Below, one piece after another: positions 24,867-35,800 of a DNA stretch of 64,000 nucleotides. Position 1 is the stretch's first letter. Each line of letters begins with the position of its first letter. The translations under genes were made by a program, and so were the position numbers. This stretch comes from Prevotella sp. GTDB lineage: Bacteria; Bacteroidota; Bacteroidia; Bacteroidales; Bacteroidaceae. The DNA lies in the NCBI GenBank assembly GCA_017458125.1, contig JAFTGB010000072.1, forward strand, positions 1-64,000. The letters are read 5' to 3'. Under the pieces are notes generated by a model. That model worked only from the letters and a program-made list of their open reading frames with translations. It made no database searches and was not told the origin of the DNA.

Positions 24867-26357
24867 TCAAAACTTATTAATTATCGCCAGATATTTCTCA
24901 TACGCCTCGGCCCACGCCGCCCCGTCGCCCTGCGGGTGATAGGGCACCGTGTCGACGCTGGCCGCTATCATGCGGCGCATGGCCCATACGTCGTCCACCA
25001 GTCCGGCAGCCTTGGCTTGCACCATGATGTTGCCAATAGCCGTACACTCCTGGGGACCGGCCAGCACTTCGACGCCGAGGGCGTCGGCAGTAAACTGGTT
25101 CAGGTACTTGTTCAGCGAGCCGCCGCCAATGATGTGTAGCACATCCACGGGGAAGTCGGCAAACTCCTTCAGCCACCCAAACACCTGCCGGTAGCGCAGG
25201 GCCAGCGAGTCGAAGATGCAACGGCACAGCTCCGGCGGCGTCTGTGGCACGGTCTGGCATGTCTGGCGGCAGTATTGCTGAATGGCTTCTATCATGGACG
25301 GCGGATTGGCGAACATCGCATCGTCAGGGTTGATAATGCTGCGGAAGGCCTCAACGTCCATTGCCGAGCCCTGCAGCTCGGGATGGCTCAGCCGCCGCAC
25401 CTCCTCAGGCCACTCCTTGCGGCACCGCTCGTAGAGCCACATGCCGCAGATATTCTTCAGGAACCGTGTGGTGCCCTCGATGCCACCCTCGTTGGTAAAA
25501 TTCAACGCGTAGGAGCGTTCATTGATGACGGCCTGCTGCGTCTCTATACCCATGAGGCTCCACGTGCCGCTCGACAAGTAGGCAAAGTGCCCGTTCTTCG
25601 CCGGGACGGCGGCCACTGCCGACGCCGTGTCGTGGCCGGGGACGGCAATGACAGGGACGGGACCTAAGCCCGTCAGCTGCTGCACCTCCTTGGTGAGCAC
25701 GCCCACCTGCTCTCCAGGTTGCACCATGCGTCCGAAATGGCTACGCGTCAGCCCTACGCTCTCAAGGAGCCTCTCCGAGAGGTCACCCGTGCGGGGGTCC
25801 AGCAGCTGCGACGTCGAGGCAATGGTGTATTCGCACACGGCCTCGCCCGTCAGCATCCAGCTCAATGCATCGGGTACGAAAAGCACCTTGCTGCAGTTGC
25901 GCAGGGCGGCGTTGCCGTCCTGCCGCATGGCATAAAGCTGGAACAGCGAGTTGAAATTCATGAACTGTATGCCTGTGATGTCATAGACTTCACGACGGCC
26001 GACGACTTTTTCCAGATACTCCTCCATGCGCCCGAAGGTGTGGGGGTCGCGGTAGGCTATGGGGTTGCGCAGCAGGGCACCGTCGTCGCCGACGAACACA
26101 AAATCGACACCCCACGTGTCAATGCCGACAGATGTGATGTCGATGCCGCGCTTACCCACAATCTGCAGGCCGCGAATCATCTCAAAATACAGGGCATAGA
26201 TGTCCCAGTAGAAGTGCCCGCCAGTCTGTACGAGGTTGTTGGCAAAACGCGTCAGTTCCTCCTGCTCCAAACGGCCACCGGACAGCGTACCCAGAATAGT
26301 ACGACCGCTCGTAGCACCTAAATCAACGGAAAAAAAATAATGCTTCTGCTCTGACAT
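24867..26357 (-). CDS. rhaB: Rhamnulokinase
   Basis: A 496-residue FGGY-family kinase phosphorylating L-rhamnulose at O-1. N-terminal phosphate 1 motif SVDLGATSGRTILG (residues 10-23), the TWGVDF segment (near 86-91), adenosine motif HIIGGGSLNKYLNQ (near 396) and VPGHDTASAVAAVP (near 240) mark it as RhaB. Length is normal. It is the first gene of the operon, behind a consensus promoter, and divergent from GH105, linking rhamnose use to RG-I breakdown. About 79 bases separate it from the isomerase-like gene. Confidence 0.95.
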   Translation of the reverse strand: MSEQKHYFFSVDLGATSGRTILGTLSGGRLEQEELTRFANNLVQTGGHFYWDIYALYFEMIRGLQIVGKRGIDITSVGIDTWGVDFVFVGDDGALLRNPIAYRDPHTFGRMEEYLEKVVGRREVYDITGIQFMNFNSLFQLYAMRQDGNAALRNCSKVLFVPDALSWMLTGEAVCEYTIASTSQLLDPRTGDLSERLLESVGLTRSHFGRMVQPGEQVGVLTKEVQQLTGLGPVPVIAVPGHDTASAVAAVPAKNGHFAYLSSGTWSLMGIETQQAVINERSYALNFTNEGGIEGTTRFLKNICGMWLYERCRKEWPEEVRRLSHPELQGSAMDVEAFRSIINPDDAMFANPPSMIEAIQQYCRQTCQTVPQTPPELCRCIFDSLALRYRQVFGWLKEFADFPVDVLHIIGGGSLNKYLNQFTADALGVEVLAGPQECTAIGNIMVQAKAAGLVDDVWAMRRMIAASVDTVPYHPQGDGAAWAEAYEKYLAIINKF

Positions 26358-26386
26358 AATTGTTTTAGTAGTTTTTCAAATGTCCG

Positions 26387-26419
26387 GCAAAGTTAAGCAA
26401 TTCATCTGACACCGCCAAA
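26387..26419 (-). promoter_or_regulatory. Promoter of the rhamnose operon
   Basis: On the minus strand TTTG (26419-26416), 20 bases, then TAACTTTGC (26395-26387). Ideal consensus and spacing; the start codon of rhaB is 30 bases downstream. Confidence 0.85.
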
Positions 26420-26435
26420 ATAATCTGAGGAAAAG

Positions 26436-26468
26436 TTTGGAAATATCAAACGGAATGGGTATCTTTGC
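26436..26468 (+). promoter_or_regulatory. Promoter of the GH105 gene, with overlapping inverted repeat
   Basis: TTTG at 26436-26439, 20 bases, TATCTTTGC at 26460-26468. The -33 box is the left half of GTTTG-N7-CAAAC (26435-26451), a possible operator. It is back to back with the rhamnose operon promoter; the two -33 boxes are only 16 bases apart. Confidence 0.85.
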
Positions 26469-26505
26469 AAAGAAGAAAACCTACAAATAAATAAAGCTAA
26501 GAACG

Positions 26506-27894
26506 ATGACTGCCAAATTACTTTACACTGTGCTACTGCTCGTCACGGCAATGAGCACACATGCTCAACAAGTAAACGATACCAACACACCACTCCACCT
26601 GATGAAGCCCCAGTACAAGACTGGCTACGGTGTCGTCACGCCTCAGGAGGTAAAACAGAAAATGGACATGGTGCTTCACTATTTGGAGAAGGCTACACCC
26701 TGTACGCTGGAAGACCAGCGGAGTGGCAAAACAGTGCAACCGCAGCAGGCTGACATGCACACAAGGCTGCGCCCCGGCGACTTCAGGCTGACCAGCTACG
26801 AGTGGGGTGTCACCTATTCGGCCATGCTGGCCGCTGCCGAGACTACCGGCGACGAAGCCTACCGCCGCTATGCCTTAGAACGCATGACCCTTCTGGCCCA
26901 GGCAGCTCCACAGTTCGAGATGCTCTACAAGAAAGGTACGGCCATTGACCCGCTGATGCGCAAGGTTGTTGACCCGCACGCCCTTGACGATGCCGGTGCC
27001 ATCTGCGCTGCCATGATTAAGGCTCATATTGCCAACAACCAGTTAGACTACCGACCATGTATAGACCGGTATGCAGACTATATTATAAATAAGGAGTATC
27101 GGCTGAAAGACGGTACCTTTGCTCGGCTGCGCCCACACAAGAACACAGTATGGCTCGATGACATGTTCATGGGTATACCTACCGTAGCCCTTATGGGACG
27201 GCTGACCGGCAACACCCACTATTACGACGATGCTACACAACAGATAGAGCTGTTCCGCAGCAGGATGTTTCTGGAAGGCAAAGGGCTCTTCCGTCATGGA
27301 TGGGTAGAAGCCATGACACCCCACCCCGCCTTCCACTGGGGACGAGCCAACGGATGGGCTATGCTGACACTGTGTGAGGTGCTGGACGTGCTGCCTAACC
27401 GTCATCCAGACCGGCCACGTATTCTACAACTGCTGCAGGCTCACATTGCCGGCGTGGCCAGACTTCAACATCAGGACGGGTACTGGCACCAGCTGTTAGA
27501 CCGCGACGACACCTACTTAGAGACGTCCTGTACTGCTATCTTTACCTATTGCATAGCACACGCCATCAACCAAGGATGGATAGATGCGCTGGCCTATGGC
27601 CCCGTTGCGCTTTTAGGATGGCACGCCGTAGCCAACGCCATCAATCAGAAAGGACAGATAGAAAATGTCTGCGTGGGCACGGGCATGGGATTCGATCCTG
27701 CATTTTACGCTTTCCGTCCTGTTCACGTAATGGCTGCTCACGGCTATGGCCCTGCCTTATGGGCTGGTGCCGAAACCATCAGACTATTGAAGAGCCAACA
27801 CCCCAAATCAAACGATTCTGCCGTTCAGTTCTACTCCGAAGAAGTCCCCACCGATGAACCGATTTTCAACTATGATGGCAAGATTCGCTTTTAA
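26506..27894 (+). CDS. GH105 unsaturated rhamnogalacturonyl hydrolase
   Basis: A 462-residue periplasmic enzyme (signal peptide MTAKLLYTVLLLVTAMSTHA) that releases the unsaturated galacturonic acid left by pectate or RG lyases from RG-I disaccharides. Family features are an (alpha/alpha)6 helical layout, the Asp in VWLDDMFMG (residue near 222), HWGRANGW (near 280-287), and the late HGYGPALWAGAE. It overlaps the next gene by 41 bases, so translation is coupled. It opens the plus-strand RG-I gene group. Confidence 0.93.
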   Translation: MTAKLLYTVLLLVTAMSTHAQQVNDTNTPLHLMKPQYKTGYGVVTPQEVKQKMDMVLHYLEKATPCTLEDQRSGKTVQPQQADMHTRLRPGDFRLTSYEWGVTYSAMLAAAETTGDEAYRRYALERMTLLAQAAPQFEMLYKKGTAIDPLMRKVVDPHALDDAGAICAAMIKAHIANNQLDYRPCIDRYADYIINKEYRLKDGTFARLRPHKNTVWLDDMFMGIPTVALMGRLTGNTHYYDDATQQIELFRSRMFLEGKGLFRHGWVEAMTPHPAFHWGRANGWAMLTLCEVLDVLPNRHPDRPRILQLLQAHIAGVARLQHQDGYWHQLLDRDDTYLETSCTAIFTYCIAHAINQGWIDALAYGPVALLGWHAVANAINQKGQIENVCVGTGMGFDPAFYAFRPVHVMAAHGYGPALWAGAETIRLLKSQHPKSNDSAVQFYSEEVPTDEPIFNYDGKIRF

Positions 27895-30800
27895 AATACT
27901 GATGCTGTTGCTGGCACTACCCCTGTCGGCACAGTCCGGGCTGAACAAAAAAGATTTCAGCAAGTTCTGGTTTGTAGAATCAGAGTCACCTGACTACACC
28001 GTGAAGTTCCTCTCAGACACCTGCGAACTGACAGCACCAAAAGGACTGACACTTTGGCGCAGATTGCCCATGAGCGGCAACAGTGTCGTGGAATACGATG
28101 CCATGGTGGTAAACGAAGGCCATAAGAACGACCGTACCAGCGACCTGAACTGTTTTTGGATGGCCAGCGACCCACAGCACAAGGACATCTGGGCAAGGAC
28201 GGCGTGGCGCAACGGTATCTTCCCTAACTGCTACTCGCTACAAATGTACTACATGGGCTACGGTGGCAACTATAACACTACGACACGGTTCCGCCGATAC
28301 ACAGGAGACGAGCGTGGTGTCAGCGAAGCCGCCTACCGGCCAGCAATATTGAAAGAGTATACCGATGCTGACCACCTGCTGCGTCCCAACCGCTGGTATC
28401 ATATCAAGATAGAGACCAAAGACGGGCGTACACGTTACTTCATGAATAATGAGCTGCTGATAGACTATCTGGACCCGGAACCGCTGGTAAAGGGTTGGTT
28501 TGGATTTCGCACCACACTCTCACGTACGCGCATCACCAACTTCCAGTACCGCACAACCGAAAACCACTCGCTCACGACAGGGATTCCCCTGCACTGGGTA
28601 GGACAGCCACCACACACTCATCCCGTAACCTTCGGCGTTCCTTTCCGACAAGGAGAGTTGAAAGACGCCACGCTTTTAGCACTCTCTGACGGCACACCAT
28701 CAGCAGCATGGGCTACGGCCTACTGGCCCGACGGTTCCATCAAGTGGGCCGCTATGTCTGCCGTAGTTAGAAACATAGCCCCCAACGTTGTGCTCAACGT
28801 GAAAAACAAAAAAAAGACCAACGTAACATCTATCTCTATCAAAGAGTCAGACAACCAACTAACGGTCAATACTGGTCGGCTGACGACGTATATCCCCAAA
28901 AACGGTACACTGCTGATAGACAGCATGATTCTCAATGGCTGCAAAGTAGGTAGTGCCGCCAGTCTTATAGCTACGACTACCAAGGGGATATTCACATCTC
29001 TGACAGAAAAGGTAATAGTGGAACGACAAAGCCCAGTAGATGCCGTCATCAAGATAGAAGGCCGTCATAGCGACGGCAACAGACAATGGCTGCCGTTCTG
29101 CATACGCCTCTATTTCTGGAACGGCTGTGAACAGGTGAAGATGATGCATACATTCATCTACGACGGAGAACAGACCCAAGACTTCATCACCTCGCTGGGC
29201 GTACGTTTCGGAATACCCATGCGGACAGAGACATATAACCGTCATGTAGCCTTTTCCATGTCTCCCACGCAGACATGGGCAGAACCCGTGCAACCACTCG
29301 ACGGACGCCGGGAACTGCGACTATTGAAATCACCTCCCGAAGAAGGACGTGGCATTCGCCAGCAACAGAACATCCAGATGGAGCAAATGGAGGGCAGACG
29401 CATTCCACCCCGCGAGACGTTTGACACCATAGGACGCTCACTCATCGACAACTGGGCCCAATGGGACGGCTACCGGCTGTCACAGTTGACCGACAACGCC
29501 TTCTCTATCCGCAAACGAGCCACCAGCAAATCTCCATGGATAGGTACGTTGACAGGCGAACGTGCACTCGGCTATGCCTTTGCTGGCGACGTAGAAGGTG
29601 GACTGGGTGTCGGACTGAAGGATTTCTGGCAGTCCTATCCTTCCACCATCGAAATCTCCGATGCGCGCAGCCGTGAAGCACACCTGACCATGTACCTGTG
29701 GAGTCCTGAGGCAGAACCAATGAACCTTTGTCACTACGACAGCATTGCACATGGGCTGTTGGAGAGTTACGAAGACGTGCAGCCAGGAATGTCAACGCCC
29801 TATGGCATTGCACGTACCAGTGAACTGTGGATTCTGCCACAAAACAAATACCCTGGTAAGGAGGTCATCGCACAACAGGCACGTACGATAGCAGAAAACG
29901 CACATCTTCTCCCCACACCTGAGTATCTGCACTCGCGTCGGGCCTTTGGCATTTGGTCATTGCCTACAGCTCAGCAGGACGTTGAAAAGCGGTTGGATGA
30001 TTACATCAAGATTTACCAGACAGAAACCGAACGGCATAAATGGTACGGGTTCTGGAACTACGGTGATTTCATGCACGCCTACGACCCTGAGCGCGACGAA
30101 TGGCGCTACGACGTGGGCGGCTATGCGTGGGACAACACCGAACTGGCCTCCCCGCTGTGGCTGTGGGCAATGTTTCTGCGTTCCGGGCGTCACGACATCT
30201 GGAAAATGGCAGAAGCCATGACCCGTCATAATAGTGAAGTGGACACTTATCACATAGGGGCCTTTGCCCCCCTGGGCAGCCGCCACAATGTGAGTCACTG
30301 GGGCTGCGGAGCCAAGGAGGCACGCATCTCGCAGGCTGCATTCCTTCGTTATTACTATTACCTGACAGCCGATGAGCGTACTGGCGACTTGATGCATGCC
30401 CAGACGGATGCCGACACACTGCTGTGGCATCTCGATCCCATGCGGCTGGCCGAACCTCGTGAAAAGTATCCCTGCACTGCTCCTGCCCGGCTGCGCATAG
30501 GTCCTGACTGGGTCGCCTATGCCGGCAACTGGATGACGGAATGGGAACGTACAGGCAATACGTTCTACCGCGATAAGATTATGACTGGCATGCAGACGAT
30601 AGCCACCCTCGACGATGGACTGTTCACCGGCAATAAAGCTCTTGGCTATAACCCGGCCACAGGAGCCATCAGCTATGACGGTCCGAAGGAGTTGCGCAAC
30701 ACCAACCACCTGCTGACCATCATGGGTGGTTTCGAGGTGATGAACGAACTGATGCCGATGATGAACTGCAAACCCTTTGACACTGTATGGCTCGACCATG

Positions 30801-31015
30801 CCAGACGCTACAAGGACATGGCCCTCAAAGTCAGCAAGAACCATTTCCCCGTACGACGCCTTGAAGCCTACGCTGCATGGAAAGACAGGGACGCTGAACG
30901 CATGAATAGTCTATGGAAATCACTGACAGCGCCAGCAAAAGGGCTGTCTACAAACGAGGCAGCCCTTTGGTCGCTTGACGCTATCTATACGTTGGAGGTC
31001 AGGGGAGTGAGGTAG
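27854..31015 (+). CDS. PL26-like exo-rhamnogalacturonan lyase with N-terminal DUF6250-like domain
   Basis: A 1053-residue exported protein. Signal peptide from MMARFAFKILMLLLALPLSAQ; translation may begin at 27854 or at the internal Met codons 27872/27875, all inside the end of GH105. Residues 25-230 form a lectin-like (DUF6250-type) beta domain (FWFVESESPDYTVKFL, RYFMNNELLIDYLD). From residue 240 the PcRGLX/YetA-like N-terminal barrel begins (TGIPLHWVGQPPHTHPVTFGVPF), followed by a long alpha/alpha toroid with WYGFWNYGDFMHAYDPERDEWRYD-type motifs near 720. This suits exolytic cleavage of the RG-I backbone. Family is by memory; activity not proven. Confidence 0.8.
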   Translation: MNRFSTMMARFAFKILMLLLALPLSAQSGLNKKDFSKFWFVESESPDYTVKFLSDTCELTAPKGLTLWRRLPMSGNSVVEYDAMVVNEGHKNDRTSDLNCFWMASDPQHKDIWARTAWRNGIFPNCYSLQMYYMGYGGNYNTTTRFRRYTGDERGVSEAAYRPAILKEYTDADHLLRPNRWYHIKIETKDGRTRYFMNNELLIDYLDPEPLVKGWFGFRTTLSRTRITNFQYRTTENHSLTTGIPLHWVGQPPHTHPVTFGVPFRQGELKDATLLALSDGTPSAAWATAYWPDGSIKWAAMSAVVRNIAPNVVLNVKNKKKTNVTSISIKESDNQLTVNTGRLTTYIPKNGTLLIDSMILNGCKVGSAASLIATTTKGIFTSLTEKVIVERQSPVDAVIKIEGRHSDGNRQWLPFCIRLYFWNGCEQVKMMHTFIYDGEQTQDFITSLGVRFGIPMRTETYNRHVAFSMSPTQTWAEPVQPLDGRRELRLLKSPPEEGRGIRQQQNIQMEQMEGRRIPPRETFDTIGRSLIDNWAQWDGYRLSQLTDNAFSIRKRATSKSPWIGTLTGERALGYAFAGDVEGGLGVGLKDFWQSYPSTIEISDARSREAHLTMYLWSPEAEPMNLCHYDSIAHGLLESYEDVQPGMSTPYGIARTSELWILPQNKYPGKEVIAQQARTIAENAHLLPTPEYLHSRRAFGIWSLPTAQQDVEKRLDDYIKIYQTETERHKWYGFWNYGDFMHAYDPERDEWRYDVGGYAWDNTELASPLWLWAMFLRSGRHDIWKMAEAMTRHNSEVDTYHIGAFAPLGSRHNVSHWGCGAKEARISQAAFLRYYYYLTADERTGDLMHAQTDADTLLWHLDPMRLAEPREKYPCTAPARLRIGPDWVAYAGNWMTEWERTGNTFYRDKIMTGMQTIATLDDGLFTGNKALGYNPATGAISYDGPKELRNTNHLLTIMGGFEVMNELMPMMNCKPFDTVWLDHARRYKDMALKVSKNHFPVRRLEAYAAWKDRDAERMNSLWKSLTAPAKGLSTNEAALWSLDAIYTLEVRGVR

Positions 31016-31023
31016 CTGGGTGC

Positions 31024-32706
31024 TCAGTTTTTCCTCAGATACTTAGCCAGCGGACTCTTGTTGGCACGCAGTCCTTTGGCTATATTCTGGGCATTGGTCT
31101 TGGCACCTAAGAGCGAGGTGTGCGTGTGGTCGTGGTTGAAATACTTCATCGCCTTCTCCTTCTTACCGCACTTCTTGTCCAGGAAGTCGGCGGTCAGGTT
31201 GTGCAAGTCCACAAACTCCACACCCGTCTCTTTGGCCACTTCACGGTACCACTGGCCATAGGTGTCGTTGCGACGCTCTATTTTGCCATCCGTCCACTCG
31301 TTACGCGGGGTCAGCGAGACGAGGATGGGCGTGGCGCCCTTCTCGCGCACGTCCTGTATGAACTTCTTCAGGTACCAGCCAAAGGAGTAGACGACCTCGT
31401 AGCTGCCCACCTGCGTATTCGACTTCAGCTTCTGGTCGATGACGTTCTGCTTGGACTTGTCTTCCTTGGCTGCCTGCATGCGGTAGACGTGGCAGGTGTC
31501 CTTGGCCGTGGCTATGGCAGCGCGGTATTTGGGCTTGTCGATGGCTCCGATGTCGTTGTGCCCAAACTGGATGAGGACGAAGTCGCCGGGCTTCAGCGAG
31601 TTATACACCCGCTCCCAGCGCCCCTCGTTCAGGTAGGAGCGGCAGCTGCGCCCGGCCGTGGCGGCATTGACGATGCCAATCTTCGACTCGTCGAACACGG
31701 TGTTGGCCACGGCACCCCAGCCCCACATGCCATCGGGGTCGCTGTCGGAATTCTTCACCGTACTGTCGCCGGTGATAAAGACCACGGGCCTGCCCCCGGT
31801 GCGGTCGACGTCGTAGACCGGCAGCTGCACGTTGCGCATCATGGCCTTCAGCGGGGTCAGTGCAGGGTTATGGCTGGCCATCAGCCCCTCAGCTGCCGAA
31901 CGGGCATTCATCATGGCACCGAAGCGGCTGGTGTGTATCTTGTCAAGGAAGAAGTGATAGTCGGTCTTCCACGGACCGTAGCTTTCCAGCTTGCGGGCAG
32001 AAATCTCGTTCAGGTCAACGAAGGGCACGCCTTCCTCGGCAGCCACCTGCATCAGCCACTGCGTGTGGGGCTTGCGCACCACCTTGCCCTTGTCGTCATA
32101 GGCGTTGCGCGGGGTCAGCGACATCAGGATGGGGTTGCCGCCTCTCGCGCGAACATCATTAATATATCTACGCATGTAGCCGCCGTAGGTGTAGACGGTC
32201 TCATGCTCACCCGTCTCCTTGATGGTCACGTTCAGCGTATCGCAGCCGGTGCCGGGAATGCTGGCACGGGCACGTCCCGAGTCGTAGGGGCCGTTGTCGT
32301 TGTGGCCGATGGAGATGATGACCCAGTCGCCGGGGCGGATGGCATCACGGACGGGAGCCCACAGTTTGTTGTAGAATGTGCGGCTACTCATGCCACCCAG
32401 CGCCTGGTTCTCCACCGTGATGCGCGTGGGGTCGAAGTATTCGTGGGCATAGTAGCCCCATCCCCACTGGCCGTTGCTGCCGTTGCCTAACGTGCCGGTG
32501 CGCATGGTGGAGTTGCCGATGAGGAAGAGGACGGGATTGCTGCCCCTGCGGCTCGAACCGGGAACGGGACGGGCCGTCATGGCCTTGGCAATGCTGTCGG
32601 GGGTGTTGTCCACCACCCCGTTGACGTCTTTCGGGGCCTCGGCCACTTGTGCCCCTGCGGCAAGGGAAAATGTAGTGAATAGTGTAAAAAACAAACTTCT
32701 TTTCAT
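31024..32706 (-). CDS. Tandem CE12 rhamnogalacturonan acetylesterase (two SGNH domains)
   Basis: A 560-residue exported protein with two CE12/RgaE-like SGNH hydrolase domains. Domain 1 (about 50-295) has LFLIGNST, GHND and DKIHTS; domain 2 (about 305-555) has VFITGDST, GHND and DHTHTS. Both keep the Ser, Asn and Asp-x-x-His catalytic parts. Domain 1 has Asn instead of Asp in the first block (GNST). It would remove acetyl groups from galacturonate of RG-I so that lyases can act. It is transcribed opposite to the neighbouring genes, convergent with PL26 (9 bases apart). Confidence 0.92.
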   Translation of the reverse strand: MKRSLFFTLFTTFSLAAGAQVAEAPKDVNGVVDNTPDSIAKAMTARPVPGSSRRGSNPVLFLIGNSTMRTGTLGNGSNGQWGWGYYAHEYFDPTRITVENQALGGMSSRTFYNKLWAPVRDAIRPGDWVIISIGHNDNGPYDSGRARASIPGTGCDTLNVTIKETGEHETVYTYGGYMRRYINDVRARGGNPILMSLTPRNAYDDKGKVVRKPHTQWLMQVAAEEGVPFVDLNEISARKLESYGPWKTDYHFFLDKIHTSRFGAMMNARSAAEGLMASHNPALTPLKAMMRNVQLPVYDVDRTGGRPVVFITGDSTVKNSDSDPDGMWGWGAVANTVFDESKIGIVNAATAGRSCRSYLNEGRWERVYNSLKPGDFVLIQFGHNDIGAIDKPKYRAAIATAKDTCHVYRMQAAKEDKSKQNVIDQKLKSNTQVGSYEVVYSFGWYLKKFIQDVREKGATPILVSLTPRNEWTDGKIERRNDTYGQWYREVAKETGVEFVDLHNLTADFLDKKCGKKEKAMKYFNHDHTHTSLLGAKTNAQNIAKGLRANKSPLAKYLRKN

Positions 32707-32749
32707 GTCAATTGCTCAGATTAGTTTCATATTTTTTAATTATTTAAGT

Positions 32750-32758
32750 GCAAACTTA
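32750..32758 (-). promoter_or_regulatory. -7 element for the tandem CE12 gene
   Basis: On the minus strand TAAGTTTGC, a full consensus match, 43 bases before the start codon. The -33 region lacks a clear TTTG at standard spacing. Confidence 0.5.
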
Positions 32759-32807
32759 CATATTTTTTTTCAATTTCGGGCGAAAAGACAAAAAAACAAG
32801 GAAAAAA

Positions 32808-32840
32808 TTTCTTAAAATCCTAAAAATTCTTTATATTTGC
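32808..32840 (+). promoter_or_regulatory. Promoter of the first susC
   Basis: TTTC at 32808-32811, 20 bases, TATATTTGC at 32832-32840. One mismatch in the -33. The start near 32846 rules out the in-frame ATG at 32837. Confidence 0.7.
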
Positions 32841-32881
32841 ACCGCTTTAGCGACCAAGTTGCAACTACTAATACAATATTT

Positions 32882-35800
32882 ATGAATAAAGCTAATCTTA
32901 TTACAAGGACTGTCATGCCTATGGCACTGATGTGTTCTGTCATGCTCGTCATGCCCCCCGTGTTAGGGATGCAGACCGTTTCAGCAGCAGAACAGCAGCA
33001 AGGCAGCGTCAACGGAACCGTTGTCGACAGTCAGGGCGAACCAATTATCGGCGCCAGTGTGGTAATCTTAGGCGGTAAGACCGTTCAAGGCACTGTTACG
33101 GACTTTGACGGTAACTTCTCACTGAATGTTGCCCCCGGCACACAGTTGAAAATCTCTTATGTAGGCTACAAGGATCAGATTGTCAAGGCCGCCAAGGGCT
33201 TGAAGGTGACCCTCGAAGAGGAGTCCACCATGCTGCAGGGCGTAGAGGTTGTGGCATACGGCGTGCAGAAGAAAGTGACCGTGACCGGTGCTATCTCCAG
33301 TATCAAGAGCGACGACCTGACGCGTACCTCCGTCGGTTCCGTCAACAACGTGCTCGGCGGACAGCTCTCCGGTGTGACCACCGTCCAGTATTCCGGTGAA
33401 CCCGGTAGCGATGCTGCCGATATCTTCGTCCGTGGTAAAGCCACGTGGGACGACGAGGGTGCCAGACCGCTCATTCAGGTGGACGGTGTGGAGCGTTCGA
33501 TGTCGGACATCGACCCTAACGAAATCGAGAGCATCACCGTGCTGAAAGACGCTTCCGCAACTGCCGTATTCGGTGTGCGCGGTGCTAACGGTGTCGTGCT
33601 CATCACCACCAAGCGCGGTGCCGAAGGCAAGGCCAAGATTTCGTTCTCACTGTCGTTCTCGGCCCTTACCCCCACCAAGATGGTCGAGCAGGCCTCGTCC
33701 TACGACTACGCCCGCTTCTACAACCAGATGCGCATCAACGACGGCCAGGTGCCCACCTTCTCCGACGACATCATCGAGAAGTTCCGTACCGGCAGCGACC
33801 CGCTCCGTTTCCCGAACACCAAGTGGGCTGACTACATCATGAAGGACGTCACCCTGCAGCAGCAGCACAACGTCAACATCAGCGGCGGTACCGACAGGGT
33901 ACGCTATTTCGTCAGTGCCGGTATGTATAAGCAGGGCGGACTGTTCAAGGAGTTCGACATGCCCTACGACTACGGCTACCAGTATCAGCGCTTCAACTAC
34001 CGTGCCAACCTGGACTTGAAAGCCACCAAGACGACGACCATCTCGTTCAACGTTGCCGGTAATGTCGGCGAGACGAACAAGCCGTACGGCGGCAGCGGCG
34101 GTAACGCAGGTACCATCATCAAGAACATCTACTACGCCACCCCGTTCTCCAGCCCGGGCATCGTAGACGGCAAGCTGGTGACCACGACCACTGACTATAC
34201 CGACGGACTGAACCTTCCCTTCACCGGCGGCACCGGTATGTTCTACTACGGTAACGGCTTCAGTCAGGTCAACACCAACAAGCTCCAGATGGACCTCCAG
34301 CTGGAGCAGAAGCTGGACTTCATCACCAAGGGCCTGACCTTCAAACTGAAAGGCTCTTACAACTCCCTCTACACCATTACCAAAAAAGGTAATTCAAGCG
34401 TAGCCACATACGCTCCCATCATCATGCCCATGCTCGACGCCAGCGGCAACGTGATGTACGACGACAAGGGGCAGATCATCTACAACCCAGCCGACATCCA
34501 GTTCCGCAAGAGCGGCGAGACGACAAGACCCGCTTATGGTCATTCTCAGAACAAAGGCCGTGACTGGTACTTCGAGGGCAGCTTCTCCTACAGCCGCACC
34601 TTCGGAGACCATACCGTCAACGCACTCGCACTGTATAACCAGAGCAAGCAATACTACTTTGGCAGTGACGCCAACTACAGCGACGTGCCCCGTAGCTACA
34701 TCGGCTTCGTAGGCCGTGTGACCTATGACTACAAGAACCGCTACATGGCTGAGTTCAACATGGGTTACAACGGTTCCGAGAACTTCGCTCCCGGCAAGCG
34801 CTTCGGCGTCTTCCCCGCCGGTTCTATCGGATGGATTGTCAGTGAGGAGCCGTTCTTCAAGTCGATAAAGAAAGTCGTCAGCTTCCTGAAACTACGCGCC
34901 TCTGTCGGTCTCGTCGGTAACGACAAGACTTCGACGCGCCGCTTCATGTACCTGGCCGACCCCTTCTACATCAACTCCGGCAGCATTGCCAGCAATGCCT
35001 ACACCAACGCTGCCGACCACTACGCCTACCCCTTCGGCAACGGTGCACCGCAGGTGGACCCCGCCGCCATCAAGGGTGCCTACGAGTCAGCCAAGAACAA
35101 CGCCGAGGTGGGCTGGGAGAAGGCCTTCAAGCAGGACTACGGTTTTGACATGAACTTCTTGGACGACCGCCTGCGCACCACTTTCGACTACTACACTGAA
35201 AAGCGTACCAACATCCTTCTGCTTGACGAGACCGTTCCTTCCATGATTGGTTTCACAGTGCCTTACGCTAACCTTGGTGAGGTGAAGAGCTGGGGTTGGG
35301 AAGTCTCGCTAAACTGGCAGGACAAGATTGGCAAGGACTTCCGCTACTGGGCTAAGCTGAACCTCTCCTACAACCAGAACGAAGTGATTGACAAGAAGGA
35401 AGCACCCAAGAACAACGAATATGAGTACCAGAAGGGACACCGTATCGGATCACGCCTCCAGTACAAGTTCTGGAAATTCTACGAGGGCGAGCAGACCAAG
35501 GCAGAATACGAGCAGACCTTCGGCTCTGCATGGCCTGAGAAGCAGCTGGTCGACGAGCTGAAACCCGGCGATGCCGTCTACGTCGACCTCGACAAGAACG
35601 GCGAGATTAACGTCAACGACATGAGCTACGACTACGGTTTCACCAACGACCCCGAGTACATGGCCGGTCTTTCCTTCGGATTTGCCTATAAGCGCCTCAC
35701 CTTCAATGCACAGCTTACGGGTGCATGGAACGTATCGCGTGTCATCTCCGACGTCTTCCGTCAGCCGTTCCTCACCGCCGCAGGCGACCTGCGTGGCGGT

